Virus record (IMG/VR): IMGVR_UViG_3300017783_000166
Location: 1-26,956 of that record
Source: a virus
Direction: 5' to 3' (one strand)
DNA: 26,956 nucleotides
How positions within the stretch are numbered: position 1 is the stretch's first letter; every line of letters starts with the position of its first letter. The notes below the pieces were generated by a model. That model worked only from the letters and a program-made list of their open reading frames with translations. It ran no database searches and had not been told where the DNA came from. Both the position numbers and the translations under genes were made by a program. Below are positions 14,135-20,414 of this stretch, in pieces.

Positions 14135-15597
14135 TGTCCAGACTGGTAATTCGTAAAAAGAACGAAGTATATTTTCAAATTCAAGCAGAACCTCATATAC
14201 ATCGTGAGTTGTCTGACTATTTTGCTTTTGAAGTTCCAGAAGCAAAATTTTTAAAAAAGAATCCTAGATATCGTTATTGGGATGGAACTATCCATTTGTA
14301 TTCTCCTGGCACAGGTGAATTGTATGGGGGTCTTTTACCACACCTTAAAGAATGGTGTAAGGAAAGAGAGTATGCTCTTCAGTATGTTAAGAATGATTGG
14401 TATGGAGATGTAGAAGAACCTAATAAGTTCGTCTCCCCCAAAGGTGTTGCTGATTATATGAATTACATCTCTAAGTACAAACCTAGAGATTACCAATACA
14501 TGACAGTGTATAAAGCACTGAAGAACAACAGAGGATTGTTCTTGTCACCTACAGGTTCTGGTAAATCTCTAATGATTTACAGTATTGTGAGGTACTATAC
14601 TGCTGCAAATAAAAAAATACTATTGATTGTTCCTACTACATCTCTAGTAGAACAGATGGTAAAAGATTTTAAAGACTATGGATGGAATGCTGATGACTTT
14701 TGTCACACCATTTATTCAGGTAAAGATAAGTCTACAGATAAACCTGTAATTATTTCTACATGGCAATCTATTTACAAATTTCCTAAACGTTACTTTGATG
14801 ACATTGATTGTGTCATTGGTGATGAAGCTCACCTGTTTAAGTCAAAGAGTTTGACAGGCATCATGACCAAGCTACACAACGCTAAGTACCGCTTTGGGTT
14901 CACAGGTACTCTAGATGGTAGTAAGACTCACAAGTGGGTGCTGGAGGGTCTCTTCGGTGCCTGTGAGAACGTTACTAGAACAGATACCCTAATCAAACAA
15001 GGACACCTGTCTAAATTTAGAATTAAAATCTTAGTCTGTAAGCATGAACCTCAGTATTTTGAAGACTATCATTCTGAGATGGAGTACATTGTAACTAACC
15101 AAAAACGTAACAATCTAATTAAAAATTTAGTATGTGATCTAGATGGAAACAGTCTAGTGCTTTTTAATTATGTAGAAAAGCATGGAGAACCATTGTATGA
15201 TCTCATAAATACTGTTGTAGGAGCAGACAGAGAAGTATTCTTTGTACATGGTTCTACTGATACAGAGGACAGAGAAGAAGTACGTGCAATTACTGAGGAA
15301 CAGGATAACGCAATTATTATAGCTTCTTATGGTACATTTTCAACAGGCATCAATATAAAAAGTCTGCATAATATTATATTTGCATCGCCTTCAAAATCTA
15401 GAGTAAGAAATCTACAGTCCATTGGTAGAGTTTTAAGAAAGAAAGAGGGTAAAGAACTTGCTACTCTCTATGATATTGCTGATGATATTACTGTAGGTAA
15501 TCGTCAAAATTATACATTAAACCATTTAGTCGAGAGAATGAAAATTTATGAGGAAGAAAATTTTAAATACGAAACAATAAAAGTAGATCTAAAATAA
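14134..15597 (+). CDS. uvsW: Recombination helicase UvsW
   Basis: UvsW is a superfamily 2 helicase that unwinds branched DNA and R-loops, pushes stalled forks backward and shuts off early origins. The 487-residue product (T4: 503) shows YKPRDYQ (115-121), Walker A SPTGSGKS (138-145), DEAH (230-233), motif III TGTL (257-260) and motif VI QSIGRVLRK (428-436). The N-terminal 110 residues form the UvsW DNA-binding domain (KNPRYRYWDGTIHLY). All helicase motifs look intact. Start overlaps the uvsY stop. Confidence 0.97.
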   Translation: MSRLVIRKKNEVYFQIQAEPHIHRELSDYFAFEVPEAKFLKKNPRYRYWDGTIHLYSPGTGELYGGLLPHLKEWCKEREYALQYVKNDWYGDVEEPNKFVSPKGVADYMNYISKYKPRDYQYMTVYKALKNNRGLFLSPTGSGKSLMIYSIVRYYTAANKKILLIVPTTSLVEQMVKDFKDYGWNADDFCHTIYSGKDKSTDKPVIISTWQSIYKFPKRYFDDIDCVIGDEAHLFKSKSLTGIMTKLHNAKYRFGFTGTLDGSKTHKWVLEGLFGACENVTRTDTLIKQGHLSKFRIKILVCKHEPQYFEDYHSEMEYIVTNQKRNNLIKNLVCDLDGNSLVLFNYVEKHGEPLYDLINTVVGADREVFFVHGSTDTEDREEVRAITEEQDNAIIIASYGTFSTGINIKSLHNIIFASPSKSRVRNLQSIGRVLRKKEGKELATLYDIADDITVGNRQNYTLNHLVERMKIYEEENFKYETIKVDLK

Positions 15598-15598
15598 T

Positions 15599-16000
15599 AT
15601 GGAAGACATACAAGAATTTTATTCTACAATCAAACTAGCATCTGGAGAAGAAATCATCGCTAAGGTATGTACCTTACCAGATGAAGATTCTCTTTTATTA
15701 GATCATCCTAGGGTTGTAGAAACTATTAAAGGAAGAAATCAACAGGAAGCATTTATTTTAAAAGATTGGATTAAATCTAGTTATGATGAGATGTACATTA
15801 TTAAGATGGATCAAATTATTACTATGAGTGAACTGGATAAGAAAATTGAATCCTTTTATCTAAAAAATCTTAATAAAGAAGACATAATTGATTCAGATGA
15901 AACCAATATTAAACCTAAACAATTAAGTAGTAAGATGGGTTACTTAGGGTCTGTTAAAGAAACTAAGAGGTACTTAGAAAATCTATTTAATAAAAGCTAG
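15599..16000 (+). CDS. Conserved hypothetical protein after uvsW
   Basis: The 133-residue product begins with a beta-rich part, IKLASGEEIIAKVCTLPDED, then LLLDHPRVVE, a pattern reminiscent of Sm-like barrels in several phage proteins, followed by IIKMDQIITMSE and an acidic helical tail. The Sm-like idea is a weak reading from pattern only. It starts one base after the uvsW stop and is the last gene before the sigma-70 promoter, so it probably shares the uvsW transcript. No catalytic motif is visible. Confidence 0.75.
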   Translation: MEDIQEFYSTIKLASGEEIIAKVCTLPDEDSLLLDHPRVVETIKGRNQQEAFILKDWIKSSYDEMYIIKMDQIITMSELDKKIESFYLKNLNKEDIIDSDETNIKPKQLSSKMGYLGSVKETKRYLENLFNKS

Positions 16001-16050
16001 TATGTCTCTTGAACCCTAACAGAGTCATCCTACTCGGTTTCTGAGGATTT

Positions 16051-16066
16051 GTCAACCCCCCTTGAC
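16051..16066 (+). repeat. Inverted repeat over the gp55 promoter -35 box
   Basis: GTCAA (16051-16055), six C (16056-16061) and TTGAC (16062-16066) form a perfect 5-base inverted repeat. Its right arm is five bases of the -35 hexamer, so it may be an operator. Confidence 0.55.
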
Positions 16067-16090
16067 TATTTGAGGAATGTACGCTATAAT
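16062..16090 (+). promoter_or_regulatory. Host sigma-70 type promoter upstream of gp55
   Basis: TTGACT (16062-16067) and TATAAT (16085-16090) are separated by 17 bases, nearly perfect consensus. The 121-base gap has no late octamer. Transcription would begin about 16097 and read gp55, the small genes, gp47 and gp46 up to the terminator at 20357. Confidence 0.88.
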
Positions 16091-16121
16091 GTATGTGTGA
16101 TTAGAAACAAACCAATGCCTC

Positions 16122-16616
16122 ATGCCAAGGACAAAGAACAAAGAGTATTACGTTAACAACAAAGAGTTTCTTGCAGCACTCATAGAGTACAAGACTCTGG
16201 TGAAAAAAGCAGAAGCAGATAGTGCTCCTCGTCCCCGAGTCCCAAACTATATTGGGGAGTGCTTCTTGAAGATCGCTACACACCTATCATACAAACCAAA
16301 CTTTGTCAACTACATGTTCCGAGAGGACATGATCTGTGACGGCATTGAGAACTGTCTGCAGTATATTGATAACTTTAATCCAGAGAAATCGCAAAATCCT
16401 TTTGCTTACTTCACTCAGATTATTTGGTATGCTTTCTTACGTAGGATTCAAAAAGAAAAGAAACAACTAGAAATTAAAAATAAGATCTTAGAGAAGTCTG
16501 GTTATGATCAGGTAATGCACACAGACGACTATGGATCTGGTATGATTGGTATGAATTCTAGTTATGCTGATAATAATAGTATCAAAGAAAATATTGAAAC
16601 TAAAATGCACCGATGA
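16122..16616 (+). CDS. gp55: Late-transcription sigma factor gp55
   Basis: gp55 replaces host sigma and directs RNA polymerase to NATAAATA late promoters. The 164-residue product (T4: 185) has the sigma region 2 core: FNPEKSQNPFAYFTQIIW (about 86-103) and AFLRRIQKEKKQ, the part that contacts core enzyme and the -10 element. The C terminus is polar (NNSIKENIETKMHR), without an obvious hydrophobic clamp-binding tail. No Shine-Dalgarno is evident; the leader has ACAAACCA, also found before the CobS-like gene. An ATG at 16115 is out of frame. Confidence 0.95.
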   Translation: MPRTKNKEYYVNNKEFLAALIEYKTLVKKAEADSAPRPRVPNYIGECFLKIATHLSYKPNFVNYMFREDMICDGIENCLQYIDNFNPEKSQNPFAYFTQIIWYAFLRRIQKEKKQLEIKNKILEKSGYDQVMHTDDYGSGMIGMNSSYADNNSIKENIETKMHR

Positions 16617-16882
16617 AAGATCAAGCAATTACAGTTGAAGACTACAAATTAATTTCGGATGAATTCTTTCAGAAGTACAATTATGTAGTAGAACGTATGG
16701 GTCCTGGACCCACTAAGGCAGAGGATGTTCTTAAAATTATGGAAGCACTTACTGGTGCTGTTATGAAAGACAGAGCAAAGAACAAAGTAGGACCCTTTGG
16801 ATTTAATAAAAATGGACAAGACACCAACGGAACAGAGGATACCGACTCTTCAGGAGTCTCTGGGATCGAACCCAACGATTGA
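16613..16882 (+). CDS. 89-residue hypothetical protein
   Basis: The ordered part spans about 1-65 (VEDYKLISDEFFQKYNYVVE, a GPGPTKAEDVLKIMEALTGA segment and KNKVGPFGFNK), followed by an Asn/Asp/Ser/Gly-rich disordered tail. No family is recognised. It overlaps gp55 by 4 bases (ATGA), so it is translated with the late sigma. The tail-coding part overlaps the start of the next gene in another frame by 71 bases, which may explain its low complexity. Confidence 0.7.
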   Translation: MKDQAITVEDYKLISDEFFQKYNYVVERMGPGPTKAEDVLKIMEALTGAVMKDRAKNKVGPFGFNKNGQDTNGTEDTDSSGVSGIEPND

Positions 16883-17120
16883 GAAAAACATCCCTGATGA
16901 TGTAGAATGGATTGACGATGCGTTCTATATAAAAGAGACACGTTACGGTCTTTATACTAGTGTCTTGAAAGAACCTATTCTTGGTGCTAACTTTCTTACT
17001 GGAGGCACTAAAGAAGGTGTGACCATAACTACTCGTTGGCATCTCAAATGTCTGCAAGATGGTACACTTGGGGACTATACTAGAATTGTAAACAACGGTA
17101 TTGTAGGAGGTAAACTTTGA
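16812..17120 (+). CDS. 102-residue hypothetical protein
   Basis: ATG at 16812 is preferred to an in-frame TTG at 16797. The N terminus (about 1-25) is polar; the rest is globular-looking: DDVEWIDDAFYIKETRYGLY, NFLTGGTKEGVTITTRWHLK and a Gly/Asn-rich C terminus. Family is unknown. The first 71 bases overlap the upstream gene in a different frame; no later in-frame ATG exists before the globular part. It ends with an AGGAGG sequence that serves the next gene. Confidence 0.7.
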   Translation: MDKTPTEQRIPTLQESLGSNPTIEKNIPDDVEWIDDAFYIKETRYGLYTSVLKEPILGANFLTGGTKEGVTITTRWHLKCLQDGTLGDYTRIVNNGIVGGKL

Positions 17121-17320
17121 ACCAAAATGAAAAGTACGAGCAACTGCTTGAAAATTTTACTAAAAAACGCACAGAACTGAAAGCAAGACTTTTGGAACTG
17201 GAAAATATTAATATTGAATATGGTCGTACTATAGAAGAACTTGATCGGTTGTCTGGTTGTATTGAAACGGTAGAGTACCTTCTTCATGGTACACTGCCAC
17301 CAGATGGCATTGACGAATGA
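17117..17320 (+). CDS. 67-residue coiled-coil protein (TTG start)
   Basis: TTG at 17117 has a perfect AGGAGG (17105-17110) six bases upstream and overlaps the preceding TGA; a nearby ATG at 17127 is out of frame. The product is almost wholly alpha helical with Lys/Glu/Leu heptad-like pattern (ENFTKKRTELKARLLELENI), a likely coiled coil. No family is recognised. It directly precedes gp47 with a 4-base overlap, so it may work with the gp46/47 complex, itself rich in coiled coil, but this is inference from position. Confidence 0.72.
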   Translation: MNQNEKYEQLLENFTKKRTELKARLLELENINIEYGRTIEELDRLSGCIETVEYLLHGTLPPDGIDE

Positions 17321-18360
17321 CAGTTGCACTAATTACGGATCAGCATTTAGATGGTCGTAAAGGTAGCATTCAGTTTTGGGAATTTTTTCAAAAATTTTAC
17401 GATGATATCTTCTTCCCTAATCTAGAGAAGTATAAGATTAAGACTGTCATTGATCTTGGAGATACATTTGACAATCGAAAAACAATTGACTATAATGTAT
17501 GGTCACGTATTCGTAAAAACTATTTTGATCGTCTTTCTGAAATGAACATCCATGTACACATGATTGTTGGAAATCACTGTGTGTACTACAAAAACACTAA
17601 CGAGATTAACTCACCAGAACTCCTCCTTGAGGACTATGACAACATTACTGTTTACACAGAACCCACTGAAGTTAAGATCGAAGGTGAAAAAATTCTTATG
17701 TTGCCATGGATCAATGTAGAAAACCATGATAAAACCATGGCTATGATTGATCAGACCAAAGCACATATTGCTATGGGTCATCTGGAACTTGATGGATTTG
17801 AAGTTACTCCAGGTATGATTCATGAAGGTGGTATGAATCCTGACATCTTCTTTAAATTTCGTCAGGTTTTTTCTGGACACTTTCATCACAAATCATCTAT
17901 TGGAAACATTACATATTTGGGTAACCCGTACCAGATGTTTTGGAATGATTATAAGGAAGTTCGTGGATTTCATCTTTACGAACCTACAAAGAATACACTG
18001 GGGTTTGTAAAGAATCCTTATGAGATTTTTAAAAAAATCTACTACGATGATACCAAACCAATGGACATCGATATTGATGTCTTTAGGAATACATACGTTA
18101 AGTTGATTGTCGAAGAGAAGACAGACTTCCAACAGTTTGATAAACTTGTAGATGATCTGCATAACGTATCAGTTTTGGATTTAAAAATTATTGAGACATT
18201 GGTTGAAGATGACACTACAGATGTGGACATCAATCTTGAAGTTACTGATACTCTTTCACTACTCAATGAATACATTGATGAAGTTGAAATGAAGGTAAGT
18301 AAAACCGAACTCAAAAATATTATGCGATCCCTATATATTGAAAGTTGTGAAACAGTTTAA
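17317..18360 (+). CDS. gp47: Recombination nuclease subunit gp47 (Mre11/SbcD-like)
   Basis: gp47 is the metallophosphoesterase nuclease that works with gp46 to resect DNA ends. The 347 residues (T4: 339) show DQH (Asp8, His10), DLGDTFD with Asp49, GNH (85-87), GHLE (154-157) and GHFHH (187-191), in the expected order. The usual GNHD is GNHC here: Cys88 replaces the Asp next to the catalytic His. The C-terminal part after about 230 should hold the gp46-binding region. It overlaps the coiled-coil gene by 4 bases; the stop overlaps the following start (TAATG). Confidence 0.95.
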   Translation: MTVALITDQHLDGRKGSIQFWEFFQKFYDDIFFPNLEKYKIKTVIDLGDTFDNRKTIDYNVWSRIRKNYFDRLSEMNIHVHMIVGNHCVYYKNTNEINSPELLLEDYDNITVYTEPTEVKIEGEKILMLPWINVENHDKTMAMIDQTKAHIAMGHLELDGFEVTPGMIHEGGMNPDIFFKFRQVFSGHFHHKSSIGNITYLGNPYQMFWNDYKEVRGFHLYEPTKNTLGFVKNPYEIFKKIYYDDTKPMDIDIDVFRNTYVKLIVEEKTDFQQFDKLVDDLHNVSVLDLKIIETLVEDDTTDVDINLEVTDTLSLLNEYIDEVEMKVSKTELKNIMRSLYIESCETV

Positions 18361-18626
18361 TGTTTATACTCACATTACAAGGAGATGACCAAGGCGTGTT
18401 CTCAATCATCAGTGATGAGGGCGAGCAGATTATTCCTATCTTTGAATGTGAAGATGACGTAGAACGATATAACTTGCAGATGGATGAATACACAAAGCAC
18501 CCCAAACTTCAAATTGTTGAAGTGGACGGTGAAGTAATTGTCACAGCATGTGAGTCACGCCAACAAAAATACGCTATCATTGGCGTTGATGATTTCTTAG
18601 TACCACCAAAAGACCTTGAAGACTAA
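18360..18626 (+). CDS. DUF3110-like protein between gp47 and gp46
   Basis: The 88-residue acidic product reads as a small alpha/beta protein: ILTLQGDDQGVFSIISDEGE, IIPIFECEDDVERYNLQMDE, then LQIVEVDGEVIVTACES. The pattern of an IxxL strand, an FExEDDAxRY helix and a following V(E)xxDxE strand matches DUF3110, a domain mostly of cyanobacteria, so a host origin is plausible. Function is unknown. Being between the two nuclease subunits, with TAATG and zero-gap junctions, it is certainly co-translated with them. Confidence 0.72.
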   Translation: MFILTLQGDDQGVFSIISDEGEQIIPIFECEDDVERYNLQMDEYTKHPKLQIVEVDGEVIVTACESRQQKYAIIGVDDFLVPPKDLED

Positions 18627-20366
18627 ATGATTATTTTTAAAAAAATCCGATGGAAGAATTTTTTGTCTACAGGCAATCAGTTCATTGAAGTTGATTTGAC
18701 TAAGAACAAAACTAATCTGATTGTTGGAAAGAACGGTGCTGGAAAGTCTACCATTCTAGATGCTCTAACTTTCTCATTGTTTGGTAAACCATATCGAAAG
18801 ATTAATAAACCGAAACTAGTCAATAGTATCAATGAAAAGGATTGCATTTCTGAGACTGAGTTTTCTATTGGCAAGAATGATTACAAAATTATTCGTGGTA
18901 TCAAACCTGCAAAGTTTGAAATCTATTGCAACAATCAACTCTGGAATCAGGAATCATCTGCTATAGACCAACAGAAGCAGTTGGAACAAAACATTCTTAA
19001 GATGAATTATAAATCTTTCACACAGATTGTAGTTCTCGGATCTTCAAATTTTATTCCTTTTATGAGATTGCCTTTGGCATCACGTAGAGAAATTATTGAA
19101 GACATCCTTGATATTCAAATTTTCTCTACGATGAATGTTAATCTCAAAGAGAAAGTTAAATCTATTATGGAAGATTTAAAAGATCGTGATTATCAAATTG
19201 ATACTCTCGATCAAAAAATAGAAATGCAAAAGAGTTTTATCAATGATCTCCAAAAGAAAACCGAAGATCTGGTTGTATCTAAAGAAAACAAGATTACCGA
19301 GTTGTCTACCGAGCAAGGGATTCAAAGCAGTAACATTGAAGAGTTCACTAAAGAGATCACCCATCTTAGTAGTGAAGTCACCCAGTTTGCAGGTGCAGCA
19401 AAAAAACTAAAGACACTTAATACCTTTAAAGGTAAAATTCAACAGAAGTATTCAACTCATGAAAAAGAACATAAGTTCTTTACAGAGAATGAAAGTTGTC
19501 CAACCTGTGGTCAATCTATTGATGATCATGTTAAGGAAGATAGACTCTCTTCAATCATGAATGCTATCAAAGAACTTAATAAAGGATCTGAAGAGATCGA
19601 AACTGCTATTTCTGAAGAAGAAGAAAGGAACAAAACATTTACTGAACTGTCTACTAGTATCAATGATTACAGCTCTAAGATTTCTTTTGCTAACACTACA
19701 ATTAGCAGGATTCAGCGGCAGATTGATGAGACCAAACAAGAAGTGGAATCTCTTACAAAAACAAAAGGTAAAGAAACCGAAGCATATTCTAAACTTGAAG
19801 AATATGAATCTGAATTAAAATCAGCAAAAGAACATCTAGTCTTTGTAAAACAAGAACGAGAATGTCTGCAGGCAGCAGCGATGCTTCTTAAGGACAATGG
19901 TATTAAGACTAGAATTATCAAAAGATATTTACCAGTGATGAATAAACTCATCAATGAATATCTATCAAACATGGATTTCTACGTTAATTTTACATTAAAT
20001 GAAAATTTTGAAGAGACTATTAAATCAAGACATAGGGATATTTTTTCTTACGAATCTTTCTCGGAAGGAGAAAAATCTCGTATTGATATCGCTCTGTTGC
20101 TTACTTGGCGTTCTATTGCTAAGCTCAAGAATAGTGTGGATACTAACCTCCTCATTCTAGATGAAATTTTTGATGGGTCTTTAGACACAGAAGGTTCGTC
20201 TGATCTTGGTTGGATTCTTCGTAACTTTGATAAAAATACTAACGTGTTTATTATCAGTCATAAAGAATCAATGGATGATAAATTCCATGCAACTTGGAAA
20301 TGTGAGAAGGTCAAGAACTTTAGTATCATGAAGGAGTCAGTTAATGAACTGGCCGAGGAGGGGTAG
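18627..20366 (+). CDS. gp46: Recombination nuclease subunit gp46 (Rad50/SbcC-like)
   Basis: gp46 is the SMC-like ATPase partner of gp47. The 579-residue product (T4: 560) has Walker A GKNGAGKST (34-42), coiled coil about 170-410 broken by a zinc hook CPTC (291-294), signature FSEGEK (478-483) and Walker B LLILDE (508-513). All are in Rad50 order and look intact. It starts directly after the DUF3110-like stop. Base composition is AT-rich (16 G/C in 60 at 19201-19260). A terminator overlaps the stop. Confidence 0.97.
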   Translation: MIIFKKIRWKNFLSTGNQFIEVDLTKNKTNLIVGKNGAGKSTILDALTFSLFGKPYRKINKPKLVNSINEKDCISETEFSIGKNDYKIIRGIKPAKFEIYCNNQLWNQESSAIDQQKQLEQNILKMNYKSFTQIVVLGSSNFIPFMRLPLASRREIIEDILDIQIFSTMNVNLKEKVKSIMEDLKDRDYQIDTLDQKIEMQKSFINDLQKKTEDLVVSKENKITELSTEQGIQSSNIEEFTKEITHLSSEVTQFAGAAKKLKTLNTFKGKIQQKYSTHEKEHKFFTENESCPTCGQSIDDHVKEDRLSSIMNAIKELNKGSEEIETAISEEEERNKTFTELSTSINDYSSKISFANTTISRIQRQIDETKQEVESLTKTKGKETEAYSKLEEYESELKSAKEHLVFVKQERECLQAAAMLLKDNGIKTRIIKRYLPVMNKLINEYLSNMDFYVNFTLNENFEETIKSRHRDIFSYESFSEGEKSRIDIALLLTWRSIAKLKNSVDTNLLILDEIFDGSLDTEGSSDLGWILRNFDKNTNVFIISHKESMDDKFHATWKCEKVKNFSIMKESVNELAEEG

Positions 20367-20380
20367 GACCCTCCTTTTTT
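20357..20380 (+). terminator. Intrinsic terminator overlapping the gp46 stop
   Basis: GGAGGG (20357-20362) pairs with CCCTCC (20369-20374) across a 6-base loop and six T follow. The TAG stop of gp46 lies in the loop, so the terminator is embedded in the end of the gene. Confidence 0.88.
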
Positions 20381-20386
20381 ATGGCT

Positions 20387-20392
20387 TATAAT
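20387..20392 (+). promoter_or_regulatory. -10 element TATAAT upstream of the CobT-like gene
   Basis: A perfect TATAAT lies just after the gp46 terminator and 22 bases before the ATG at 20415. No good -35 is seen 16-18 bases upstream (TAGGAC), because the terminator occupies it. It may need an activator or be a weaker middle-type promoter. Confidence 0.55.
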
Positions 20393-20414
20393 ACCTTCAG
20401 TTCAAACGAAGCAC

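Noticed and set aside
16027-16048. ATCCT...AGGAT hairpin before the gp55 promoter
   Set aside because: Only five pairs with a 12-base loop and no T-run, so it is not a convincing terminator.
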